A stretch of DNA of 64,000 bases from Pyxidicoccus trucidator (lineage in GTDB: Bacteria; Myxococcota; Myxococcia; Myxococcales; Myxococcaceae), in contig NZ_JAAIXZ010000001.1 in the NCBI RefSeq assembly GCF_010894435.1, forward strand, positions 166,006 to 230,005. The letters are read 5' to 3'. The notes under the pieces were generated by a model. The model saw only the letters and a program-made list of their open reading frames with translations, made no database searches and had not been told where the DNA came from. The translations under genes and the position numbers were made by a program. Below, piece by piece: positions 53,730 to 63,287 of the stretch (the first letter of the stretch is position 1; every line of letters begins with the position of its first letter).

Positions 53730-54686
53730 TCAGGCGGGCAGCTTCTTCAAGAAGTCCAGCAGGGCCGCGTTGACCTCGGCGGCGCGCTCCTGCTGGACCC
53801 AGTGGCCCGCGCCGGGGATGACGAGCACCTCCTGGAGGTTGGGCACCAGCGGCTTCATGAGGTCGACCGGGGCCATGGCGCGCGCCGGGTCCTTCTCTCC
53901 GATGATGAAGAGCGCGGGCTGCTCGATTTTCACCGTCGCGAGCTCGGGCAGCTCTTCCCAGTCGCGGTCCATGTTGCGGTAGCGGTTGAGCCCTCCACGA
54001 AAGCCACTGCCCTCGAGCTCCTTCACGACGTACGCGAGGTCATCTTCCGTGAGCCAGGAGGGAAGCGTGCGCGGTGCGTCGAGGCCCGTGAGGAACCTGT
54101 CACCCCGCTTCCGAGCCCGCACGACGTCGGAGGTCGTATCGAAGCCGGGGACTCCAGCGAGAATCGTGCGCATCGTCCTCGGGATGTCCGCTTCGAGCTC
54201 CGCCTCCGCGACGCCCGGCTCCTGGAAGTACAGGATGTAGAACCACTTCTCTCCGAAGATGTGCTTGAAGAGCTGCGTCGGCGGCATGGGCGTGCGGCCG
54301 AGGTGCGGAACACTCATGCCGACGACGGCGCGGTAGCGCTCGGGGTGTAGCGCGGCGCTGTTCCACGCCATCGCCGCGCCCCAGTCATGGCCGACGACGA
54401 CGGCGGTCTTCTCCCCCAGGGCATCGAGCAGGCCGGTGTAGTCGGCGAGCAGGTTCTTCATGCTGTACGCCTCGACGGCCCCAGGCTTGTCACTGCGCCC
54501 GTAGCCGCGAACATCGGGCGCGACGGCGTGGTAGCCGGCCGCCGCGAGCGCCGGGAGCTGGTGACGCCAGGAGTACCCGGACTCCGGCCAGCCGTGGAGG
54601 AGGAGCACCAGGGGGCCTTCACCGGCCTCGGAGAGGTGGAGGTGGATGCCGTTCGTCTCGACGGTGCGGTGCTTGATGGCAGGCAT
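53730..54686 (-). CDS. Alpha/beta hydrolase, soluble epoxide-hydrolase type
   Basis: 318 residues. HGWPESGYSWRHQ is the oxyanion motif. GHDWGAAMAW carries the nucleophile Asp of epoxide hydrolases in place of Ser, EKDPARAMAP supplies the acid and GAGHWVQQE the His. Lid tyrosines (EKWFYILYFQEPG) support epoxide opening. The start at 54686 was chosen; the frame upstream is not conserved. It lies next to the polyketide operon but on the other strand, so a tailoring role is only a possibility. Confidence 0.88.
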   Translation of the reverse strand: MPAIKHRTVETNGIHLHLSEAGEGPLVLLLHGWPESGYSWRHQLPALAAAGYHAVAPDVRGYGRSDKPGAVEAYSMKNLLADYTGLLDALGEKTAVVVGHDWGAAMAWNSAALHPERYRAVVGMSVPHLGRTPMPPTQLFKHIFGEKWFYILYFQEPGVAEAELEADIPRTMRTILAGVPGFDTTSDVVRARKRGDRFLTGLDAPRTLPSWLTEDDLAYVVKELEGSGFRGGLNRYRNMDRDWEELPELATVKIEQPALFIIGEKDPARAMAPVDLMKPLVPNLQEVLVIPGAGHWVQQERAAEVNAALLDFLKKLPA

Positions 54687-54913
54687 GGGCTCGCTCCTGG
54701 AAGGAACTGGAATGACGCACGCGGCAGCCCTGCTGAGCAAAGGGCTGGCCTGGCGCGTCATACCAGACGGCGGTTGCTTCCCCCGCAACGAAGCAGGCGG
54801 GAGGTCCGTCCGCCCGGCCGCCAGGCCTGGCAGGCAGACGTCCGGCGTTGACGTTCCAACCTTCGTCCACATCCGACTTGGGGGCGAAGCGGTGTGTGGT
54901 AGCGAAAGATTCG

Positions 54914-57900
54914 ATGAGTCACTCGACGGATTCTCGCGAGGCAACGCCGGGCACCTTCCTCGCGGGCGGCGGGGAAATGGGCGCCCTCATCCGTGCAACG
55001 GACTGGTCGAAGACGGCCATCGGTGACGTGGAGGGCTGGCCCCAGAGCCTTCGCACCGCGGTCAGCATCCTGCTGGAGTCACACTTCCCCATGTACATCG
55101 CGTGGGGGCCGGGCTTCGTCCAGCTCTACAACGACGGCTACCGCCCCATCCTGGGCTCGACGAAGCACCCCTCCGCCATGGGGCGCGGCACGCGAGAAAC
55201 GTTCGCGGAGATCTGGCACATCATCGGTCCGATGTTCGAAGGGGTGATGCGGGGAAAGGCTGTCGGCCTGACGGACTTCCTGCTGCCCCTGGACCGTCAC
55301 GGGTTCACCGAGGAGTGCTACTTCATCTGCTCCTACAGCCCCATCCGTGACGAGAGCGCGGGCGTCGGTGGTGTCCTCGTCACGGTGACGGAGACCACCG
55401 ACCGCGTCCTCGGAGAGCGGCGGCTGCGGACGCTGAGGGACCTGGCGGCACGCGCGGGCGCGGTGAAGCGGGAGGACGAGGCCTGGCGGGAAGCAGCCCA
55501 GGCGCTGCAGGGCAACCCCTTCGACGTTCCCTTCGCCCTGCTCTACCGGTTGGAGGAGACGGGCGCGCAGCCCCACCTGATGGCCACGGCGGGCTGGGGC
55601 GAGGACACAGCCGCGCCCCCGCGTTCTGGCACGAACCCGGACAGCCCCACGTGGCCTTTTGTCGAAGCGGCGGCAACCCAGAGCGCCCAGCTCGTCTCCG
55701 ATGTGCGCGCCCGCTTCGGCGAGCTGCCCGGCGGCACCTGGCCCGAGGCGCCCCACTCGGCCTGGGTGCTGCCCATCTCCCGTCCGGGGGCCGAGGGCCC
55801 CTACGGCTTTCTCGTCGCCGGCTTGAGCGCACGCCGCCCACTGGACGACGACTACCGTGGGTTCCTGGGGCTGGTGGCGGACCACATCGCCACGGCCGTC
55901 AGCAACGCCCGCGCCTACGAGGAGGAGCAGCAGCGGGCTGAAGCACTCGCCGAGCTCGACCGCGCCAAGACGGCCTTCTTCAGCAACGTCAGTCACGAGT
56001 TCCGCACGCCCCTCACGCTGATGCTGGGTCCTGTCGAGGACGGCCTGGCGGACGCCCGGGAGCCGCTACCGCCCGGACAGCGCGAGCGCCAGGAGTTGGT
56101 GCGCCGCAACGGGCTCCGGCTCCAGAAGCTCGTCAACACGCTCCTGGACTTTGCCCGCATCGAGGCAGGGCGCGCCCAGGTCTCCTTCGTGCCCACGGAC
56201 CTCGCCGGGCTCACCCGGGACCTCGCGAGCACCTTCGACTCGGCGATGGCGACCGCGGACCTCAAGCTGGTGGTGGAGTGTCCCGCCCTGCCGGAGGCCG
56301 TCCATGTCGACCCGGTGATGTGGGAGAAGATTGTCCTCAACCTCGTCTCCAACGCCTTCAAGTTCACCTTCCAGGGTGAAATCCGTATCGCGCTGAAGTG
56401 GCTGGGCGGACGCGTGGAGCTCACCGTCCAGGATACGGGCACGGGCATCCCCGAGGAGGAGCTGGCACGCATCTTCGAGCGCTTCCACCGGGTGGAGGGC
56501 GCGCGCGGACGGAGTCACGAGGGCACGGGCATCGGCCTCTCCCTCGTGCGGGAGCTGGTGAACCTGCACGGCGGGAAGGTGGCGGTGAAGAGTGTCCTCG
56601 GGAAGGGAACCACCTTCACCGTGGACGTCCCGACCGGCACCTCGCACCTGCCCAGGAAACAGCTCGGCACGCCCCGGACGCTCGCCCCCACCGGGATTGG
56701 ACGCGACGCGTTCCTGGCCGAGGTCTCCCAATGGAACGACGTCGGCGCGTCGCGCCCCGCCCAGGAAGCGCCCTCCCCGCGCCAGGCAGGGGCGCGCATC
56801 CTGGTGGCGGACGACAACGCCGACATGCGCACGTACCTCACGCGCCTGCTGGCGCCGCACTGGACGGTGGAGACCGTGAGCGACGGAGCGCGGGCCCTCG
56901 CCGCGGCACAGGTGCGTCCTCCGGACCTCATCCTGTCCGACGTGATGATGCCTGGCATGAATGGCCTGGAGCTGGTGCGCGCGCTGCGCGCGAACCCGCG
57001 AACCCAGACCGTCCCGGTGGTGCTCCTCTCCGCGCGTGCGGGGGAAGAGGCCACCATCGAGGGATTGAAGAGCGGCGCCGACGAATACCTCGTCAAGCCC
57101 TTCTCCGCGAACGAGCTCCTCGCTCGCGTCAACGCGCAGCTCACCGTCTCCGCCCTGCGCCAGCAGTCCGTCCAGTCCGAGCGCAGCCATGCCGAGGAAG
57201 CCAGCCGGCTGCTCACCGAGGCCGAGCGTGCCACCCGCTCACGTGAAGAGACGCTGGCCATCGTCAGCCACGACCTGCGCTCTCCCCTGACCACCATCAG
57301 TGCCGCCGCGGAGCTCCTCCAACGCGCCCTGGGAGGTGACGAGCGCGATGCACGGATGCGCAAGCAGACGGACTCCATCCGTCGCTCCGTGAGCCGCATG
57401 AACCGGCTGGTGGGGGACCTGCTGGACCTGGCGAGCATCGACTCCGGCAGCCTCTCCCTCGAGCCCCGGCCGCACCTGGCGGAGGAGCTGGTCCAGGAAG
57501 TCCGCGAGACGTTCGAGCCGCAGGCGGCGGAGAAGGGCGTCACGCTCCAGACGGACATCGCCTCCGACCTCCCACCCGTCCCGTGCGACAAGGGGCGCAT
57601 CCTCCAGGTCCTCGGCAACCTCATCTCCAACGCGGTCAAGTTCACACCGCCCGGCGGGAGCGTGCGGGTGCGGGCAGAGCCCGAGCCGGGAACCGGGAGC
57701 GTGCGCTTCAGCGTGGCGGACACCGGCCCCGGAATCCCTCCCGAGGCGCAACCCCACATCTTCGACCGCTACTGGCACGCGGCCCAGAAGCGGCGGGAGG
57801 GCCACGGGCTGGGCCTCTCCATCGCGAAGGGCATCGTGGAAGGCCATGGTGGGCACATCCAGTTGGAGAGCCCGCCCGGCGCTGGCAGCACCTTCTCCTT

Positions 57901-60900
57901 CGCACTTCCGCTGACCTGGCAGACGAAGGCCGTCGTGCCCGCGGCCTCGCGGGCGACTCGCCCGGCGCCCCCACCGCCGACGCGGCCGGCCACCGAGGAG
58001 CACTTCATCCAGGGCGGCGGAGAGATGGGCGCCCTGATGCGCTCCATCGACTGGTCCCAGAACTCCCTGGGTCCGCTCGAACGCTGGCCGCAGTCCCTGC
58101 GCACGTCCGTCAGCACGATGCTCCGCTCCCCCTACCCCATCATCCTCTTCTGGGGGCCCGAGCTCATCATGCTGTACAACGACCCGTTCCGACCCATCCT
58201 GGGTGCCAAGCATCCCCAGACCCTGGGCGCGCGCGGCAATGAGGCGCTTGCCGAGGAATGGACGCTCCTCGGGCCCCTGATGAAGCGCGTCCACGAGACT
58301 GGCGAGCCCCTGTTCATCGAGAACGGGAACGTCAACTTCGCCCGCCGCCCCGGCGGCTTGAGGGAAGAGGCCTACTTCACCTGGTCCTACAACCCGACCA
58401 TCGGCGAGGCGGGGGAAATCGCGGGCCTCTTCGCCATCGCGAGCGAGACGACGCGTCAGGTGGTCGGTGACCGGCAGCTGGCAATCCTCCGCGAGCTGTC
58501 CATCCGGACGGCCCTCGACAAGAAGGTCGACGACATCTACCGCTCGTTGGACGTCGTCCTCGCGCAGGCCGGCCATGACGTGCCCTTCGCCCTCCTCTAC
58601 GCCGTCAATGCCGACAAGGCGCGCCTGGTCAGCTGTGCCGGACTGACCCAGGGCGCGAGCGCGGCACCCACCGAGCTGAAGCCCGGCGACACTTCATCCT
58701 GGCCGCTCGAGAGCGTTGCCCGCACAGGGCAGGAAGTCCTCGTCGAAGGCCTCCAATCCAAGTTCGGTCCCCTTCCGGGCGGACCCTGGCCCGAGCCCGC
58801 GACGCGGGCCCTCGTGCTTCCGGTGGCGATGGGCGCGGATGTGGAGACGACGGGCGTGCTCGTCGTCGGACTCAGTCCGCTGCGCGCGCTGGATGGCGAG
58901 TACCGGAGCTTCCTGCAGCTGCTGGCACGGCAGCTCGCCGCCAGCATCTCCAGCGCCCGCGCCTATGAGCAGGAGCGGAAGCGGGCAGAGGAGCTCGCCC
59001 TGCTCGACCAGGCGAAGACCGCCTTCTTCAGCAATGTGAGCCACGAGTTCCGGACTCCGCTGACGCTGATTCTCGGCCCCATCGAGGACGCGCTGTCCGG
59101 GACGGACAAGGCCCTGGAAGGAGAGCCGCTCGACCTGGTTCGCCGCAATGCCCTGCGGCTCTACAAGCTGGTCAACACCCTGCTCGACTTCTCGCGAATG
59201 GAGGCGGGCCGGGCCCAGGCGATGTTCGTTCCGACGGACCTCGCGCGCTTCACGAGCAACCTCGCGAGCGCCTTCGAATCCGCCGCGGGGAGCGCGGGCC
59301 TGAGGCTGGTGGTGGATTGCCCACCGCTGCCCGAGGCCATCTACGTGGACCCGGACATGTGGGAGAAGGTTGTCCTGAACCTTCTCTCGAATGCCGTGAA
59401 GTACACCCACCGGGGTGAAGTCCGCATCGGCCTCGCGTGGGCCGGCGAGCAGGCCGTCCTCACCGTTCAGGACACCGGCGTGGGCATCCCCGAAGAAGAG
59501 CTCCCGCGAGTCTTCGAGCGCTTCTATCGCGTTCGCACCACCCAGGGACGAAGCCACGAGGGCACTGGCATCGGCCTCGCGCTGGTGCAGGAGCTGGTGA
59601 AGCTGCACGGCGGCAGCGTCACGGTGGCGAGCAGGCTGGGAGAAGGCACCACCTTCACCGTGCGCCTGCCGCGTGGCTCGGCGCACCTGCCCCCGGAGCG
59701 AGTCGAGCAGCCGCACAGGGCACGCGTCCTCCCTGCTGGCGCCGCGCCCTTCGTCGAGGAGGCCCGGCGCTGGTCGTCGGACACCGGGGCCGAGGAGGAC
59801 GCAGCCAGCCCCGAGGCGCTCGACGACACAGTGGAGCTGCTGCCGGAGGATGCGCGCGCCCGCATCCTCCTCGTGGACGACAACGCGGACCTGCGCACCT
59901 ACGTCTCCGGGTTGCTGCGTCGCAGCTTCCCCAACGTCCAGATGGCGATGAACGGAGACCAGGCGCTGGAAGAGGCGCGCGCCCATCCGCCGGACCTCAT
60001 CCTCTCCGATGTGATGATGCCCGGGTTGGACGGCTTCGCCCTGGTGCGTGCCCTGCGCGCCGACGAGCGCACCCGGGCCATCCCCGTCATCCTGCTGTCC
60101 GCCCGAGCGGGCAACGAGTCCACGGTGGAGGGGCTGCACAGCGGCGCGGACGACTACCTGGTGAAGCCCTTCTCGGCACGAGAGCTGCTCGCCCGGGTTC
60201 GTACCCAGCTGGAGATGGCGCGCGTGCGCCGGAGCATGGCGCGCCATGAGCTTGCCGAGGAACACCTCCGGGCAAAGGTGCAGGCGCGCGACGAGTGGCT
60301 CAACGTCGTGAGCCACGAGCTGCGGACGCCGCTGAGCGCGCTGGCGCTGAGCGTTCATTCGCTGATTCGCGGTGTCACCTCCGCGGAGCGCACCGCGCTT
60401 TCTCCCGAAGAAGCGAGCACCAAGGCGCGTGCCGCGGAGCGACACCTCCACCGCCTGACGCGCCAGGTGGAGCAGCTCACAGAGGTCGCGGAGCTCGTCT
60501 CGGGTCGCCTGGAGCTGACGCCGGAGGCGCTCGACCTCGCTGCCGTTGTGGGCGCCGTCGTCGAGGAGGCGCGAGAGAAGGCCGCACGCCTGGGCTGCAC
60601 CCTCACCTCGAGCGCGAGCTCGCCCGTCCTGGGCGTCTTCGACCGCGCGAGGCTGCGCCAATTGGTGGAGGGGCTCCTCGACAACGCCCTCAAGTTCGGG
60701 ATGGGCAAGCCCGTGGAAGTCTCCGTGGCAGAGGACGCCGGCAGCGCTTCGATTCGCGTCACGGACCATGGCGAAGGTGTCGCGCCCGAAGACGAGGAGC
60801 GCATCTTCGGCCGCTTCGAGCGCGCCGCGCCCACCCGGAACTACGGGGGCTTCGGCCTGGGCCTGTGGATGGCTCGCCACATCGCGGAAGCCCACGCGGG

Positions 60901-60985
60901 AACCCTCCGGCTGACGAGAACGGAAGGCGGAGGGGCCACCTTCACGGTGGTGCTCCCGCTCCTCGCCGGCAGCCCGGCCGTCTGA
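54914..60985 (+). CDS. Giant hybrid histidine kinase with four kinase cores and two receivers
   Basis: About 2023 residues from the ATG at 54914; an upstream TTG at 54848 is possible. Order: PAS-like domain (~10-150, GEMGALIRATDWSKTAIG), GAF-like (~170-340), HisKA-HATPase 1 (His361), receiver 1 (phospho-Asp676), HisKA-HATPase 2 (His786). A second copy of the block follows: PAS-like (GEMGALMRSIDWSQNSLG), GAF-like, HisKA-HATPase 3 (His1377), receiver 2 (Asp1699) and HisKA-HATPase 4 (His1801). All four phospho-His sites lie in intact SH(E/D)xRxP motifs. The protein is soluble with no membrane helices. The tandem block duplication is evident from near-identical motifs. No response-regulator gene is adjacent. 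Confidence 0.95.
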   Translation: MSHSTDSREATPGTFLAGGGEMGALIRATDWSKTAIGDVEGWPQSLRTAVSILLESHFPMYIAWGPGFVQLYNDGYRPILGSTKHPSAMGRGTRETFAEIWHIIGPMFEGVMRGKAVGLTDFLLPLDRHGFTEECYFICSYSPIRDESAGVGGVLVTVTETTDRVLGERRLRTLRDLAARAGAVKREDEAWREAAQALQGNPFDVPFALLYRLEETGAQPHLMATAGWGEDTAAPPRSGTNPDSPTWPFVEAAATQSAQLVSDVRARFGELPGGTWPEAPHSAWVLPISRPGAEGPYGFLVAGLSARRPLDDDYRGFLGLVADHIATAVSNARAYEEEQQRAEALAELDRAKTAFFSNVSHEFRTPLTLMLGPVEDGLADAREPLPPGQRERQELVRRNGLRLQKLVNTLLDFARIEAGRAQVSFVPTDLAGLTRDLASTFDSAMATADLKLVVECPALPEAVHVDPVMWEKIVLNLVSNAFKFTFQGEIRIALKWLGGRVELTVQDTGTGIPEEELARIFERFHRVEGARGRSHEGTGIGLSLVRELVNLHGGKVAVKSVLGKGTTFTVDVPTGTSHLPRKQLGTPRTLAPTGIGRDAFLAEVSQWNDVGASRPAQEAPSPRQAGARILVADDNADMRTYLTRLLAPHWTVETVSDGARALAAAQVRPPDLILSDVMMPGMNGLELVRALRANPRTQTVPVVLLSARAGEEATIEGLKSGADEYLVKPFSANELLARVNAQLTVSALRQQSVQSERSHAEEASRLLTEAERATRSREETLAIVSHDLRSPLTTISAAAELLQRALGGDERDARMRKQTDSIRRSVSRMNRLVGDLLDLASIDSGSLSLEPRPHLAEELVQEVRETFEPQAAEKGVTLQTDIASDLPPVPCDKGRILQVLGNLISNAVKFTPPGGSVRVRAEPEPGTGSVRFSVADTGPGIPPEAQPHIFDRYWHAAQKRREGHGLGLSIAKGIVEGHGGHIQLESPPGAGSTFSFALPLTWQTKAVVPAASRATRPAPPPPTRPATEEHFIQGGGEMGALMRSIDWSQNSLGPLERWPQSLRTSVSTMLRSPYPIILFWGPELIMLYNDPFRPILGAKHPQTLGARGNEALAEEWTLLGPLMKRVHETGEPLFIENGNVNFARRPGGLREEAYFTWSYNPTIGEAGEIAGLFAIASETTRQVVGDRQLAILRELSIRTALDKKVDDIYRSLDVVLAQAGHDVPFALLYAVNADKARLVSCAGLTQGASAAPTELKPGDTSSWPLESVARTGQEVLVEGLQSKFGPLPGGPWPEPATRALVLPVAMGADVETTGVLVVGLSPLRALDGEYRSFLQLLARQLAASISSARAYEQERKRAEELALLDQAKTAFFSNVSHEFRTPLTLILGPIEDALSGTDKALEGEPLDLVRRNALRLYKLVNTLLDFSRMEAGRAQAMFVPTDLARFTSNLASAFESAAGSAGLRLVVDCPPLPEAIYVDPDMWEKVVLNLLSNAVKYTHRGEVRIGLAWAGEQAVLTVQDTGVGIPEEELPRVFERFYRVRTTQGRSHEGTGIGLALVQELVKLHGGSVTVASRLGEGTTFTVRLPRGSAHLPPERVEQPHRARVLPAGAAPFVEEARRWSSDTGAEEDAASPEALDDTVELLPEDARARILLVDDNADLRTYVSGLLRRSFPNVQMAMNGDQALEEARAHPPDLILSDVMMPGLDGFALVRALRADERTRAIPVILLSARAGNESTVEGLHSGADDYLVKPFSARELLARVRTQLEMARVRRSMARHELAEEHLRAKVQARDEWLNVVSHELRTPLSALALSVHSLIRGVTSAERTALSPEEASTKARAAERHLHRLTRQVEQLTEVAELVSGRLELTPEALDLAAVVGAVVEEAREKAARLGCTLTSSASSPVLGVFDRARLRQLVEGLLDNALKFGMGKPVEVSVAEDAGSASIRVTDHGEGVAPEDEERIFGRFERAAPTRNYGGFGLGLWMARHIAEAHAGTLRLTRTEGGGATFTVVLPLLAGSPAV

Positions 60986-61019
60986 GCCGCTTGCGCAGGG
61001 GCAGGAGCGGGCTCACCGC

Positions 61020-61895
61020 CTACGCGGCGGCCCGAGCCTCGGCGAGCAGCCAGGCCTTGAAGGCGGCCACGTCCCTTCGCCCCGACAGGGGCCGGGGATG
61101 GACGAGCCAGTAGCTGAAATCGTTGGGTAGGACTGTCTCGAAGGGCTGGACCAGGCGCCCGGCCTTCAAGTCGGCGGAGGCGAGCGTCAGTCGGCCCAGG
61201 GCCACACCCTGTCCCTGGACGGCGGCCTGGAGCACCAGCCCGGCATCGTTGAAGCCAGGCCCGGCCTCGGCGTCGACTCCCTCGACTCCCGCGGCATCCA
61301 GCCAGCGCCGCCAGCCGTCCTTCGGGGTGTCATGGAGGAGCCGGACCTTCTTCAGGTCCGAAGGCGAGCGCAGCCGCTTCGCGAGCGCGGGGCTGCACAC
61401 GGGACTGAGCGACTCCCGGGCAAGCTGCTCCGCCTTGAGCCCCGTCCAGCGCCCCAGCCCGGAGCGGAGGCCCACATCGAAGCGGTCGTCGAGGAAGTCC
61501 CAGAGCTCGGCCGAGCTGGTCAGGTGGAGCTCGAGGTCCGGGTGAAGCCGGCGGAAGCCCTCCAGTCGGGGCAGCAGCCAGCACGAGGCGAACGAGGGCA
61601 GCACGGTGATTCGCAGCGGCCCCTGCTCGCCCTCGTACAGCCGCGCGGTCGCCTCCGACAGGCGGTCGAACGCGGGCGTCAGCTCGCGCAGGTACGCTGC
61701 CCCCTTCGCGGTGAGCGTCAGCGCGTGCCCCCGTCGGTCGAACAGGGAGACTCCGAGCCAGTCCTCGAGCTGGCGCACCTGGTGGCTGATGGCCGCTTGC
61801 GTGACACCCAGCTCGGTGGCGGCGCGGGTGAAGCTCAGGTGCCGCGCCCCTGCCTCGAAGGCGCGGAGGGCGCCGAGCGGTGGAATGCGGCGCAT
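61020..61895 (-). CDS. LysR-family regulator (GcvA-like)
   Basis: 291 residues: LGALRAFEAGARHLSFTRAA, then ELGVTQAAISHQVRQLEDWLG, the GcvA-subgroup helix-turn-helix, and an effector domain with ITVLPSFASCWLLPRL. It is divergent from a LysE-type exporter (62018), its likely target, in the familiar LysR-LysE arrangement. Confidence 0.93.
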   Translation of the reverse strand: MRRIPPLGALRAFEAGARHLSFTRAATELGVTQAAISHQVRQLEDWLGVSLFDRRGHALTLTAKGAAYLRELTPAFDRLSEATARLYEGEQGPLRITVLPSFASCWLLPRLEGFRRLHPDLELHLTSSAELWDFLDDRFDVGLRSGLGRWTGLKAEQLARESLSPVCSPALAKRLRSPSDLKKVRLLHDTPKDGWRRWLDAAGVEGVDAEAGPGFNDAGLVLQAAVQGQGVALGRLTLASADLKAGRLVQPFETVLPNDFSYWLVHPRPLSGRRDVAAFKAWLLAEARAAA

Positions 61896-62017
61896 GCTCG
61901 ATGAACTCCCTTTATCGAGCCCGCGAGGATAGCTCGCTGGGTGCCCGCCCCGAAACGGTGTTTGTCCTGTGTAGCGAACAGCGCGACGGACGCGCTGGCG
62001 CGCGAGGGCACCCGGTC

Positions 62018-62623
62018 ATGATCTCCGCTGAAGTCTGGTTGTTGTTCCTGGGCTACACAGTCCCGATGGTGTTCAGCCCGGGGCCCGGCAACACGGTGCT
62101 CGCCACCGCGGGCGGGCGCTTCGGCATCCGGGGCTCACTCCCCTTCTGGATGGGCTTCGAGGTGGCCAACCTCGCGCTCTGCGTCGTCTACGGACTCGGG
62201 CTCGGACGCGTGCTGCATGACGCCCCCGCGCTGCACCAGGCGCTGCGCTGGGGCAGCGTCGTGTACCTGCTCTACCTCGCCTGGGGCTTCTTCCGCTCGT
62301 CCGCCAGCCCGGCTGGGGCGCAGGAGGAGCCAGCGAGGCTCGGGTTCGTCGAGGGCCTGCTCGCCGTCGCCCTCAACCCCAAAATCCATTCGATGATTGT
62401 CGTGATGTTCTCCCAGTTCCTCGACCCGGCCAGCGCGATGCTCTCGCAGACGGCGCAGCTCACGGTGGCCTTCCTCATCGTCTGCGTGGCGTGCCACTTC
62501 CCGTGGCTCTACGCGGGGAAGCTCCTCCTGGGCCGCTTCCGGTCCGAGCGCGCGATGCGCATCCAGGGCTGGACGTTCGGCACCTGCATGCTCCTCGTCG
62601 CGGGCTACGTGGCGTTCGCCTGA
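62018..62623 (+). CDS. LysE/RhtB-family amino-acid/metabolite exporter
   Basis: 201 residues with the LysE signature FSPGPGNTVLATAGGRFGIRGS and six hydrophobic segments; ALNPKIHSMIVVMFSQF is the conserved central motif. The start at 62018 was chosen because the first transmembrane helix follows at once. Members export amino acids, homoserine lactones or similar compounds. Its probable regulator is the divergent LysR gene. Confidence 0.93.
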   Translation: MISAEVWLLFLGYTVPMVFSPGPGNTVLATAGGRFGIRGSLPFWMGFEVANLALCVVYGLGLGRVLHDAPALHQALRWGSVVYLLYLAWGFFRSSASPAGAQEEPARLGFVEGLLAVALNPKIHSMIVVMFSQFLDPASAMLSQTAQLTVAFLIVCVACHFPWLYAGKLLLGRFRSERAMRIQGWTFGTCMLLVAGYVAFA

Positions 62624-62633
62624 GGGCGGCGGC

Positions 62634-63221
62634 TCACCCTTCCCGCTTGCGGCGGCGCGACATGATGCGGCTCAGCGCCACATCGGTGATGCCGAGGTAG
62701 GCGGCCACGTCGCGCTGGGGGACACGGCCCTTCAGGTGCGGATGCTCGTCCCAGAACTTCACGAGGCGCTCCTCCGCCGACAGGTCGAGGAACTCCTGCT
62801 CGCGGCGCTCCTTGATGATGAAGTGGTGCTCCGCCACCCGGCGCGCCAGCCGCTCCCAGCACACGTGGCCCCGCTCCAGCGTCTGGAAGTCGCGCGTCTG
62901 GAACACCAGCACGCGGCTCGGCTCGAGCGCCTCAATCGACGTCATCGACGGCAGCCGCTGCAGCATCTCCACGTAGGCGCCAATCAGCTCGCCCTCCGCG
63001 CGGAAGGCCTTGATGGACTCGCCGCCGCGCGCGGAGACGCGCACGGCCCGGAAGACGCCCTGGAGCACCACGGCGAAGCGGTCCGCCGGGTCTCCGGGCT
63101 TGAGGAACAGCTCCCGCTTCGCCAGCGGCTGTTCCCTCGCCAACGCCTCCGCCTTCTCCCACTCCTCGGCGGGAAGGGAGACCAGCGCGGCGAAGCGCTC
63201 GAAGAGCTTCGGAAATCTCAA
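62634..63221 (-). CDS. Crp/Fnr-family regulator
   Basis: 195 residues. The cyclic-nucleotide-binding-like domain has ELFLKPGDPADRFAVVLQGVF and AFRAEGELIGAYVEML. A C-terminal winged helix reads VPQRDVAAYLGITDVALSRI. It is of the short Crp/Fnr subtype without an Fe-S Cys cluster. It is divergent from the sterol-desaturase-like gene. Confidence 0.9.
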   Translation of the reverse strand: MRFPKLFERFAALVSLPAEEWEKAEALAREQPLAKRELFLKPGDPADRFAVVLQGVFRAVRVSARGGESIKAFRAEGELIGAYVEMLQRLPSMTSIEALEPSRVLVFQTRDFQTLERGHVCWERLARRVAEHHFIIKERREQEFLDLSAEERLVKFWDEHPHLKGRVPQRDVAAYLGITDVALSRIMSRRRKREG

Positions 63222-63287
63222 GCGGAGGGGACCTCGGGTTGACCCAGGTTAAGGCGGGGACCGGGCCGGACGCCATACACCTGCCGA

